Below are positions 1 to 5,486 of a stretch of 6,387 bases of DNA, in pieces (the first letter of the stretch is position 1; the number at the start of each line of letters is the position of its first letter). The DNA lies in assembly GCA_023256115.1 (NCBI GenBank), contig JAGDWU010000061.1, positions 1-6,387 of the forward strand. Reading direction: 5' to 3'. Origin of the DNA: Candidatus Aenigmatarchaeota archaeon (GTDB taxonomy: Archaea > Aenigmatarchaeota > Aenigmatarchaeia > CG10238-14 > SpSt-28). The translations under genes and the position numbers were made by a program. A model generated the notes under the pieces. That model searched no databases and was not told the DNA's origin. It was given only the letters and a program-made list of their open reading frames with translations.

Positions 1-760
1 CACCAAGAGTTTTATCTTGTGTAAGTAAACAAGCAATAGTGTAACCAGTTGCAAATTTTGCTACAAATTTACCTTCTTTTAAAACAATTTTACCAGCTTT
101 TACAGTTATTTTACCAGCTTTTCCACCAATTTCAATCGTTTTTTCTATTCCACTTTTTAATACATCTATTATTTCTTTAAGAGTTTCTCTTTTTTCAATA
201 AATTTGTTGAAAAATTCACTTGCTTTATTTTTTATAATTCTACCAGTTTTTGCAAAACCAGCAATGTCCAATCCTAAAAAGACTGCATCAAAAGTTAATG
301 TTGCTAAAAAGTTATAACTCCAAGGTAAGTCTTCGCTCCAAGGAACAAATATAGCTGCTAATCCTCCTAATATATCACCTTCAAAAAGATCTGAAGCTTC
401 ATATGGTGGTTCTGGGGGAAATTCTTCCCAATAAATTAAATAATAAGGATCGCTAAATGCTCTAGTTGGAATTGGTGGTACTGTGCCAAAAATTTGATTA
501 ACAAATTCTTCAATTTTTTCAGTTGGATTTGTTAAAACTATTGGCTGGGGCATTTCAAAATATACTTCAACTTCTGTTCCAATATCTTTTTGGCAAAGCT
601 CATCTATAGCATTAACAAAATTTTTTGCGCTTCTTTCAACTATTCTATCTGTTGGTGTGTGAATAAAAAAGTACCAAATTCCAAATAAAATTAATGCTGC
701 TAAAATAATTCCAATTAAAAATCTTATATCAACTTCTATTGTAGATTTTAACAGTTGCAT
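1..760 (-). CDS. Membrane-anchored protein of unknown function, last visible gene of the pilus-like operon (3' end outside window)
   Basis: I do not recognise this family. 253 codons are visible and the frame is open at the left edge. Residues 14-33 form one hydrophobic helix (core LIGIILAALILFGIWYFF) after a short basic N-terminus, so an N-in, C-out anchor is likely. After it come a region with Cys56, a Pro-rich stretch (residues 95-120, with PPIP and PPEPP), a hydrophobic stretch at 130-170, a Lys/Glu-rich helical part at 175-210, three 7-residue repeats at 215-235 and Cys244. The start is uncertain. ATG at 760 overlaps the preceding gene by 13 nt. An in-frame ATG at 772 adds four residues (MQEK) and has GAGG just upstream, but that GAGG also encodes Glu in the upstream gene. 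A stop at 784-782 limits any further extension. Its place after the small pilin-like genes suggests a surface, adhesin-like or assembly role; this is inference. Confidence 0.8.
   Translation of the reverse strand, partial: MQLLKSTIEVDIRFLIGIILAALILFGIWYFFIHTPTDRIVERSAKNFVNAIDELCQKDIGTEVEVYFEMPQPIVLTNPTEKIEEFVNQIFGTVPPIPTRAFSDPYYLIYWEEFPPEPPYEASDLFEGDILGGLAAIFVPWSEDLPWSYNFLATLTFDAVFLGLDIAGFAKTGRIIKNKASEFFNKFIEKRETLKEIIDVLKSGIEKTIEIGGKAGKITVKAGKIVLKEGKFVAKFATGYTIACLLTQDKTLG
56..118 (-). repeat. Three tandem 21-bp coding repeats (7-residue units)
   Basis: Within the left-edge gene, residues 215-235 read AGKITVK, AGKIVLK, EGKFVAK. The pattern is x-G-K-[IF]-x-x-K repeated exactly three times, corresponding to 98-118, 77-97 and 56-76. 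A further related unit may lie just before it (GGK, residues 212-214). The pattern alternates small, basic and hydrophobic residues, which would suit an amphipathic beta or helical surface. The DNA copies share GGTAAA at the same place but have diverged elsewhere, so the repeat is kept at the protein level. Confidence 0.7.
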
Positions 761-1011
761 TTTTTCTTGCATTCTTCCTCGCTAAAACCACACTTATTGC
801 AAAAATCTCTAAATTTGTATTCTTCATTTCCAATTTTTACAATAGTATCTAAATCACAATTATTTTTTATTACTGTTAGGCAAATAGAATCAATTAAATA
901 ACATTCGTCTTTTGGCTTCATTGAAAACCATAGCATTGCGCCCAAAAATATTATTATTACTGCAACAAAAATGTAAAGCAAAATTTTTACAGTTTCTGAG
1001 ACAGCCTTCAT
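748..1011 (-). CDS. Small cysteine-rich pilin-like membrane protein
   Basis: 87 residues. The N-terminus MKAVSETVKILLYIFVAV closely resembles the archaeal type IV pilin N-terminal motif (AVSxxVG followed by a long hydrophobic helix), but only Met-Lys precedes AVSETV where family members usually carry a longer charged leader. The hydrophobic helix spans about residues 8-30. The remaining 57 residues are hydrophilic and hold eight Cys (37, 44, 52, 71, 74, 81, 85, 87), including a C-x-x-C and a terminal C-x-x-x-C-x-C. This suggests a disulfide-stapled outer domain, or less likely a metal site. The ATG is preceded in frame by TAA-CAA-ATT, so no upstream start exists. Its first 122 nt overlap the end of the preceding open frame. 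Codon choice here fits the neighbours better than that other frame does, so I take this one as real. Confidence 0.8.
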   Translation of the reverse strand: MKAVSETVKILLYIFVAVIIIFLGAMLWFSMKPKDECYLIDSICLTVIKNNCDLDTIVKIGNEEYKFRDFCNKCGFSEEECKKKCNC

Positions 1012-1135
1012 AATTTGTTATATTGTATGAAATAATATCTTTGTAAATTTTGTATGCAAAAAGCGCAATTATAAGTAGTAACAAGATTAAGATTACTATA
1101 ATTACTAAAGTTTTTAAACTTAACGAAATGCTCAT
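890..1135 (-). CDS. Small single-helix membrane protein, C-terminal part doubtful (possible frameshift)
   Basis: The frame is open for 81 codons. The start is well supported: its ATG overlaps the stop of the preceding 43-codon gene as ATGA, and an in-frame stop lies four codons upstream (TAA-AAT-TCC-AAA-ATG). Residues 1-41 are a hydrophobic helix (ISLSLKTLVIIVILILLLL) and a short basic tail, matching the pilin-like neighbours, especially the 63-residue protein (EISLKFLVIII). Residues 42-81 lie entirely over the next gene in another frame, use codons rare here (GGG, CGC, CTC, CGA) and look like a read-through shadow. A one-base shift before 1020 would end the gene at the TAA at 1020-1018, giving a product of about 39 residues and a 6-nt gap to the next ATG, much like its neighbours. 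Either a sequencing indel or a real long overlap is possible. Confidence 0.6.
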   Translation of the reverse strand: MSISLSLKTLVIIVILILLLLIIALFAYKIYKDIISYNITNYEGCLRNCKNFALHFCCSNNNIFGRNAMVFNEAKRRMLFN

Positions 1136-1263
1136 TTTGGAATTTTAAGTTTAAGTAAAGCATTTATTATATCTGGCGCAAAATAAATTGCTAAAACAAT
1201 TATTATAACCAATAATATTAGTAAACCAATTTGAATTAAAAGTTCCCATTCGTCTTCGCTCAT
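1132..1263 (-). CDS. 43-residue single-helix membrane protein
   Basis: A short gene placed by its junctions. Its ATG shares ATGA with the stop of the 53-codon gene, and its own stop shares ATGA with the next start. An in-frame TAA two codons before the ATG excludes a longer start. The sequence begins with an acidic segment (MSEDEWE), has one hydrophobic helix at about residues 8-28 (core IQIGLLILLVIIIVLAIYF), and ends with an amphipathic basic tail containing APDI and KLKIPK. There are no cysteines and the pilin S-x-E signature is absent, so it may be an accessory membrane peptide and not a subunit. The AGGT in CAGGTAAAAA before the ATG could be a weak ribosome binding site. Function unknown. 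Confidence 0.7.
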   Translation of the reverse strand: MSEDEWELLIQIGLLILLVIIIVLAIYFAPDIINALLKLKIPK

Positions 1264-1421
1264 TTTTTACCTGTTAAATGTTCTAACCAACCTTTTATAT
1301 CTAAAATATTTTTTATCGCTTCAGTTCCTTGAGTTTTTGCAATATATATAAAATATATTCCAATTAATATTGCCAATGTTGCTAAAATTATTAATACTAA
1401 TGTTGTAAAGGTAATTTCCAT
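1260..1421 (-). CDS. 53-residue pilin-like single-helix membrane protein
   Basis: It starts 2 bp after the stop of the 63-codon gene (TAATTATG) and ends in an ATGA overlap with the 43-codon gene. The N-terminus MEITFTTLVLIILATLAIL is hydrophobic from about residue 4 to 28, with a single Glu right after Met. This is similar in form to the start of a mature archaeal pilin or to the neighbouring EISLKFLVII sequence. The C-terminal half is a short polar helix (KTQGTEAIKNILDIKGW) with no cysteine. There is no charged leader before the hydrophobic segment and no upstream in-frame ATG nearby. Probably a small subunit or accessory part of the same membrane assembly as its neighbours; this is inferred from position and form, not homology. 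Confidence 0.7.
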   Translation of the reverse strand: MEITFTTLVLIILATLAILIGIYFIYIAKTQGTEAIKNILDIKGWLEHLTGKK

Positions 1422-1423
1422 AA

Positions 1424-1615
1424 TTATTTTACTAATACTTCACAAATGTATGGTTGAGGAAAAATTTTTCCTATAACTAACAAACACATGTCCCTTACAA
1501 AATCCATAACAGATTTTCCGCTTAATAAATAAAAAATAATAGAAAGTGCTATAACAAAAAAAATTGCAGCTAGAATTATAATAACTAAAAATTTCAAAGA
1601 AATTTCTAGCGGCAT
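1424..1615 (-). CDS. 63-residue pilin-like membrane protein with paired cysteines
   Basis: Residues 5-12 (EISLKFLV) followed by a long hydrophobic helix to about residue 32 recall archaeal class III pilins of the Q-x-S-x-E-x-x-x-L type, with Lys where Glu is usual. The tail has Cys44 and Cys58 around a K-I-F-P-Q-P core, resembling the C-terminus of the preceding 58-residue protein (Cys47, Cys57 around K-V-F-N-K-P), so the two are probably distant paralogues. The ATG overlaps the end of the 58-codon gene by 10 nt and is preceded in frame by TAA-CAA-GCC, which excludes a longer leader. A C-terminal disulfide would place the tail outside the cell. Exact function unknown. Confidence 0.78.
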   Translation of the reverse strand: MPLEISLKFLVIIILAAIFFVIALSIIFYLLSGKSVMDFVRDMCLLVIGKIFPQPYICEVLVK

Positions 1616-1782
1616 GGCTTGTTAAAAACTTTATTTATGAAGCATTTAATAACTTCATTTCTATAACTTTCATTTTTCATAAAATTAATTATTTCTTTTC
1701 CAAACTTTAAAAATATTAAAGCTGCAATTGCAAAAACAAGTAAAGCAACCAATACTACAAAAAGAATTTCTACTGAAATCAT
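1606..1782 (-). CDS. 58-residue pilin-like membrane protein with paired cysteines
   Basis: The sequence starts MISVEILFVVLVALLVFAIA. ISVE followed by a hydrophobic helix (about residues 6-26) is the form of a mature archaeal class III pilin (S-x-E then hydrophobic), here with only the initiator Met in front. The codon directly before ATG is TAA, so no leader can be added. The tail (residues 27-58) is basic and carries Cys47 and Cys57 around K-V-F-N-K-P, echoed in the next protein. The ATG overlaps the stop of the 38-codon gene (ATGA), and the 3' end overlaps the next gene by 10 nt. The basic tail would normally favour the cytoplasm, while the cysteine pair favours the outside, so topology is open. 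Confidence 0.78.
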   Translation of the reverse strand: MISVEILFVVLVALLVFAIAALIFLKFGKEIINFMKNESYRNEVIKCFINKVFNKPCR

Positions 1783-1895
1783 TTAATGATTATTGGAAAT
1801 TTATAGAGATATCCAAATCCGAAAATTAAAATTAGAATTATTGCAGTTATAGTTAAAATTAAAAAAATTAGTGTTCTCAACGTTTTTTCTTCCAT
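1779..1895 (-). CDS. 38-residue single-helix membrane peptide
   Basis: It begins 2 bp after the stop of the large platform gene (TAATTATG) and ends in an ATGA overlap with the 58-codon gene, so it sits tightly inside the operon. MEEKTLR is followed by one hydrophobic helix (about residues 8-31, TLIFLILTITAIILILIF then GFGYLY) and a short tail KFPIIIK. It has no cysteine and no clear pilin signature. It could be a small partner of the T2SSF platform protein or a minimal structural subunit. The junctions support the call despite the short length; the function is unknown. Confidence 0.65.
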   Translation of the reverse strand: MEEKTLRTLIFLILTITAIILILIFGFGYLYKFPIIIK

Positions 1896-1897
1896 AA

Positions 1898-3904
1898 TTA
1901 TAATTGTAAAGTACTTAAAACAAGTGATAGAATCAAATTACCAAATATGTGATAGACAATGATTATTCCAATGCAATAAATAGTTATTGAAAAAAATATT
2001 GCTTTTGAGACATAATACAATTCTAAAATAGGATCATAACCATTTTCTAACCCATTAATAAAAACTGAAACAATATAGGATAACAAAATTAGAAATATTC
2101 CAATAGCCAAAACAAAATAAGATGGACTAATTGTCGGAACTTTAAAAGATAAAATTGGTAAGCTAGATGGTAGTGAAACTTTTCCACTTTCTGATACCAC
2201 AACTAAAGTTGGTAAAATTGAAAAAATTCCAAGAATTATAATAAGCAATCCAATTATAACGGCAGAAACTATTGGAGCTAAAAGTCTTGAAACAAATTTT
2301 AGTGTACTAACAGGATCAGAAACTATTTCATCAATTGTGTTTTGAAGCTTTGCAAGACTTTTTAAGTATTTAGATGATATTAGTAAAGCATTTGAAGCAA
2401 AATAATATCCTTTTTTTATGCTTTCTAGTAAACTTCTAAAAATAAAATCTATTAATCTAGAATAATATTGTCTAATTGCTCCAACTTTTTCATCATATAT
2501 CGCTTTCTCAAAAGTATAGCCAAGTTGAAGATTTGTTAGTATTTTTTCGTAAAAGTTTTTAATTTTGAATTTTTCTAAATTTTTTATAGAATTGTTTAGC
2601 GCATTTTCAATTGGCGTTCCTGCTCTTAAATGATAACCGAGTTGAAATAATGCTTCTCCCAATTCTCTTTCAACATCTTTTATTTTAGTTCTTCTTTTTA
2701 TTAACTCTTTTAATCTAAAATAGGAAAATGTTAAAAATGGGAGTGTTAGAAATAAAAGAATTAAAATTCCTAAAATAGAAAAATATTCATAATTGAATAA
2801 AAGTTCTTTGCAATATTCTTTATTTTCTTTTAAGTCTATTGGCTTTTTTGCTTCTTCAAATTTTTCGTTAGCCCAGCTTGCACATAGAAAATATTTTTTA
2901 TTTTCATAAACAAATGTTGGCAAAATTAATAGAATTAAAATAAAGGAAATTATTGCTGAAACAATCAAAAAATTAAATTTTTTATTAAAAAGTTTAAATT
3001 CAAAAACGTTTATTCCAATTATTTCTGTGGAGCTAGATGTTAAAGGTCTTGATTTAAGAACAGAAATTATAACCCAATATAAAATAAGAGGTAAAATAAA
3101 ATCATAAGTAAAAAAAATTGCTGAAACATTAACTAAATTTGGAAGAAAGAAAATTATTAAAGGGATAAAAGTCATTGTTAGAATTGGTAGAATTATTCCA
3201 AGTGTCATTACTATCATAGTTGGTAATTTTAGCTTTCTCGAATATTTTTCAAATCTTTCTGTTGTTTGATTTATTAAGTTTTCTATTACTTCATCGATTA
3301 TTTTTTCATTTTTATATGGTTTTTCAACATAATCAAAAAACATATATATTCCTTCAACAAATTCATTAGCTTCTTTATACCATTTATCAATCCTTTTTTT
3401 AAGCGCATTTTTAATTGTGGAATATTTACCAGAATAAAAATCCATTAAAGCATCTTTAAAATCATTTCCAATAGGACCATCTAAATTTAATGCAACGCTT
3501 AATACTGCTCTTTCTAAATTTGGAACTTGTCTTAAAGAAATTGCCATTAGTAAAGTTGAAAATAACATTTCGCTACTTGCTTTTGCCCTTATTTCTTTTG
3601 CTTTTAAATTTGGATAATTATAAAACCAAACTATGAATGCTGCAAAAAACATTAAAAATGCTATAAATGCATTTGAGCCAAAAAGAAATAAAAGTAAAAA
3701 GGCTATTGGAAATAAAAAGATTGAAAGAATTAAAATTGCTGAATAAATTGAATAAGCCGGAATTCTTAAAGAGCAAAAATCTAATAATTCTTGCAATTTT
3801 TCTTCAGTTTCCTTATCCAATTTTACTTTAATTAATTTTGCACAAAATAAACAAATTTTTTCATACCAATTATAAGGTCTTTTAATGTAAGTAAAATAAC
3901 TCAT
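1898..3904 (-). CDS. Archaeal type IV pilus/type II secretion F-like membrane platform protein (TadC/FlaJ/PilC-like), tandem T2SSF domains
   Basis: 668 residues, complete. Platform proteins of this superfamily sit in the membrane, contact the secretion ATPase and organise pilin insertion. I see two copies of the helical T2SSF domain. The first is at about 105-255, with a degraded pilin-platform signature (SLRQVPNLERAV) and a helix pair at about 228-256. The second is at about 408-572, with the clear motif LRAGTPIENAL (residues 426-436), LGYTFEKAI and a long hydrophobic end. Further membrane helices lie near 53-76, 78-96, 263-283, 310-333, 374-396, 593-615 and 631-665. The predicted loop 334-373 holds Cys341 and Cys365, which could form a disulfide outside the cell. 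Length and layout fit archaeal double-domain family members. It is the first gene of the leftward operon and is followed by the small pilin-like genes; no ATPase gene is adjacent on either side. Confidence 0.88.
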   Translation of the reverse strand: MSYFTYIKRPYNWYEKICLFCAKLIKVKLDKETEEKLQELLDFCSLRIPAYSIYSAILILSIFLFPIAFLLLFLFGSNAFIAFLMFFAAFIVWFYNYPNLKAKEIRAKASSEMLFSTLLMAISLRQVPNLERAVLSVALNLDGPIGNDFKDALMDFYSGKYSTIKNALKKRIDKWYKEANEFVEGIYMFFDYVEKPYKNEKIIDEVIENLINQTTERFEKYSRKLKLPTMIVMTLGIILPILTMTFIPLIIFFLPNLVNVSAIFFTYDFILPLILYWVIISVLKSRPLTSSSTEIIGINVFEFKLFNKKFNFLIVSAIISFILILLILPTFVYENKKYFLCASWANEKFEEAKKPIDLKENKEYCKELLFNYEYFSILGILILLFLTLPFLTFSYFRLKELIKRRTKIKDVERELGEALFQLGYHLRAGTPIENALNNSIKNLEKFKIKNFYEKILTNLQLGYTFEKAIYDEKVGAIRQYYSRLIDFIFRSLLESIKKGYYFASNALLISSKYLKSLAKLQNTIDEIVSDPVSTLKFVSRLLAPIVSAVIIGLLIIILGIFSILPTLVVVSESGKVSLPSSLPILSFKVPTISPSYFVLAIGIFLILLSYIVSVFINGLENGYDPILELYYVSKAIFFSITIYCIGIIIVYHIFGNLILSLVLSTLQL

Positions 3905-3915
3905 AAATAATTATA
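3905..3915. promoter_or_regulatory. 11-bp gap between divergent start codons; promoters must overlap the opposing genes
   Basis: The ATG codons of the platform gene (leftward) and rpoL (rightward) are separated only by AAATAATTATA. Archaeal TATA boxes lie about 25 bp upstream of the transcript start, so each operon's core promoter must fall inside the other operon's first codons unless transcripts begin elsewhere. A weak TATA-like CTTTAATTG reads leftward at about 3929-3937, 25-33 nt before the platform start, which would suit a leaderless mRNA. For rpoL only weak candidates are seen (ATTATAAG near 3870-3876). Neither gene has room for a Shine-Dalgarno site in the gap. Confidence 0.4.
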
Positions 3916-4188
3916 ATGGAAGTTAGAACAATTAAAGAAACAGAAAACGAACTATTAATAGAATTACCTGGCGAAAGCGAAACATTTGCAAATTTAATTA
4001 AAGAGGAACTTTGGAATGTTGCAGGCGTTATAGAGGCAGCATTTATTAAAGAACATCCAGAATTAAGCGAAGTAAAAATATGGATTAAAACTGAAAATAT
4101 TAAGCCTAGAGAAGCGTTAAAAAAAGCAATCAAAAATTTAATTGAAAAATTAGAAAATTTAAAAAAAGAATATGAAAGGCTTAAATGA
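3916..4188 (+). CDS. rpoL: DNA-directed RNA polymerase subunit L (Rpo11)
   Basis: 90 residues, the usual length of archaeal Rpo11. The family (RPB11/RpoL, related to the alpha N-terminal domain) pairs with subunit D (Rpo3) to start RNA polymerase assembly. Supporting segments are E-S-E-T-F-A-N-L-I-K-E-E-L, equivalent to the family's DHTLxNLLxxxL core, then GVIEAAFIKEHPELSEVKI with the conserved His-Pro, WIKTE, and a C-terminal amphipathic helix (residues 65-90, EALKKAIKNLIEKLENLKK) of the kind that packs against the partner subunit. The start leaves 11 bp to the divergent gene, so the mRNA is probably leaderless. The stop overlaps the next start as ATGA. A Pcc1/KEOPS subunit has a similar size but lacks this helix-HP arrangement. 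Confidence 0.88.
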   Translation: MEVRTIKETENELLIELPGESETFANLIKEELWNVAGVIEAAFIKEHPELSEVKIWIKTENIKPREALKKAIKNLIEKLENLKKEYERLK

Positions 4189-4802
4189 TAATAAATACAA
4201 AGAACTTTAAAATAATTTTTGGCAAAGCTGTAGGACATTTTATAGAAGATTTAATAGTTTCAGCAAAGCAAAGGGTTTGGATAATTAGCCCTTGGATTTC
4301 AGAAAAATATGCAGATTTACTACTAAAATTAAAAGAGAAAAATATAGATGTTAAATTAGTTACTAGTAATGATAAATTAAACGAAAAATCAATTAAAAAA
4401 TTAATTGAAGAAGTTATTCAATTTAAAGTTAAAGGATTAAAAAGGATGATATACATTTCTATTTGCATTAGCTTAATTTTTATTAATATCTTTTATTTTA
4501 ATCTTTTAACTTTCATTTTTTCTTCTTTGTTGTTCTCACTTTTTGCTTATGAGTTAATAAAAAAGGAGAAATTAATTCATAAAAAAATTGATGTTGAAAT
4601 TGTAGATAGAGTCGAAAATTTCATGCATTCTAAAATTTATTTGATTGATGAATATGCAATAATTACGTCTGCAAACTTTACAGAAAGTGGATTTTGGAGA
4701 AATTATGAATTTGCTATTATTATAAAAAATCCTGAAATTTCAAAAAAGGTTTCAAAATATTTTGAATATTTGAAATCGAACATTTTAATAAAAAAATTAT
4801 GA
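4185..4802 (+). CDS. Phospholipase-D-fold protein with one HKD motif and an internal membrane hairpin
   Basis: 205 residues. The catalytic signature H-x-K-x4-D is complete at His148, Lys150, Asp155, with Ser162 and Asn164 (TSANF) and a following E-S-G. The N-terminal half has the usual first strand (VWIISPWIS, residues 31-39) and VKLVTSND (56-63). A single HKD motif means that two subunits must form the active site, as in Nuc-type endonucleases and other one-motif members; the substrate may be nucleic acid or phospholipid. Unusually, two hydrophobic helices (about 88-106 and 107-124) are inserted between the halves and flanked on both sides by Lys-rich segments (KVKGLKR, KKEKLIHKK). By the positive-inside rule, both halves would face the cytoplasm with the hairpin in the membrane. 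Both ends overlap their neighbours as ATGA, and AAGG precedes the start. Confidence 0.8.
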   Translation: MIINTKNFKIIFGKAVGHFIEDLIVSAKQRVWIISPWISEKYADLLLKLKEKNIDVKLVTSNDKLNEKSIKKLIEEVIQFKVKGLKRMIYISICISLIFINIFYFNLLTFIFSSLLFSLFAYELIKKEKLIHKKIDVEIVDRVENFMHSKIYLIDEYAIITSANFTESGFWRNYEFAIIIKNPEISKKVSKYFEYLKSNILIKKL

Positions 4803-5485
4803 AATTTAAAGTTTTAGATTTTGCGACTGCAGATATTGCGTATGAAGTTTATGGAAATGATTTGAACGAACTATTTAAAAATGCAGCTTTAGTAATGTTT
4901 TATACTATGACTGACATTTCAAAAATAGAGAAAAAAGAAAAAAGGGAAGTAAAAGTTAAAGCTGAAGATTTAGAATCTTTAATGTTTGATTGGTTAACAA
5001 GTTTACTAGTTTTTGTTGATAGCGAAAATTTATTTTTTTCAGATTTTGATGTTAATATAAATAATTATGAATTATATGCAATTTGTTATGGAGAATATTT
5101 TAATCCAAATAAACATGAAAGAAAAGTTTTAGTTAAAGCAATCACTTATCACAACATGAAAATTGAAAAAAATGAAATAAAAACAAAAGGAATTAAATTG
5201 GAATTAATAGAAAATGGAGAAAAAATTGGAAGATGTTTTATTTATTTAATTTATAATGATTTACACGATAAACCTTATGCTTTGCTTGAAGATGTTTTTA
5301 TAGAAGAAAGATATAGAGGTAAAGGATATGGAAAATTATTGGTGCAAGAAGCAATAAAGCTTGCAAAAGAGCTTGGTTGCTATAAAATTATTGCTACTTC
5401 TAGATTTGAAAGAGAAAATGTACATAAATTTTATGAAGGTTTAGGATTTAAAAAATGGGGTTTTGAATTTAGAATAGATTTTTAA
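4799..5485 (+). CDS. Archease domain fused to a GNAT N-acetyltransferase domain
   Basis: 228 residues in two parts. Residues 1-125 match archease, the small metal-binding activator that helps the RNA ligase RtcB become guanylated in tRNA splicing and RNA repair. The matching segments are ATADIAYEVYG (Asp12), ELFKNAALVMFYTMTD, EDLESLMFDWLTSLL, YGEYFNPNKHE (His106) and VKAITYHNM. Residues from about 131-228 match GNAT. They include the acetyl-CoA-binding segment LEDVFIEERYRGKGYGKLL, with RGKGYG at 173-178, then CYKIIATSR and the C-terminal motif ENVHKFYEGLGFKKWG. Free archeases are about 140 residues and end in a short strand with a conserved Asp that helps bind metal. Here that strand appears to be replaced by the GNAT start (GIKLELIENGEKIGR), so the archease part may lack this ligand. 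The start overlaps the PLD stop (ATGA), and glmS follows after 1 bp. The acetylation target is unknown. Confidence 0.85.
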   Translation: MKFKVLDFATADIAYEVYGNDLNELFKNAALVMFYTMTDISKIEKKEKREVKVKAEDLESLMFDWLTSLLVFVDSENLFFSDFDVNINNYELYAICYGEYFNPNKHERKVLVKAITYHNMKIEKNEIKTKGIKLELIENGEKIGRCFIYLIYNDLHDKPYALLEDVFIEERYRGKGYGKLLVQEAIKLAKELGCYKIIATSRFERENVHKFYEGLGFKKWGFEFRIDF

Positions 5486-5486
5486 A

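Noticed and set aside
1132..1782. TGA read as an amino acid (alternative genetic code)
   Set aside because: TGA ends rpoL at its expected length and forms regular ATGA junctions throughout, so it is a normal stop.
748..1895. Small hydrophobic genes as toxin-antitoxin toxins or phage holins
   Set aside because: There are seven in a row in an operon with a pilus platform gene, no antitoxin or lysis gene is nearby, and several have pilin-like N-termini.
1893..1904. Recurring TAATTATA-like strings near several start codons as operator sites
   Set aside because: They also occur by chance in DNA this A+T-rich, and spacing and orientation are not constant.
3916..4188. Reading the 90-residue protein as the KEOPS subunit Pcc1
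   Set aside because: Size is similar, but the ANLIKEEL core, the His-Pro position and the long C-terminal helix fit Rpo11 better.
3882..4238. Leftward 118-codon open frame opposite rpoL
   Set aside because: It runs antisense over a confident RNA polymerase subunit gene; its Ser/Phe-rich composition is that of a reverse-strand shadow in A+T-rich DNA.
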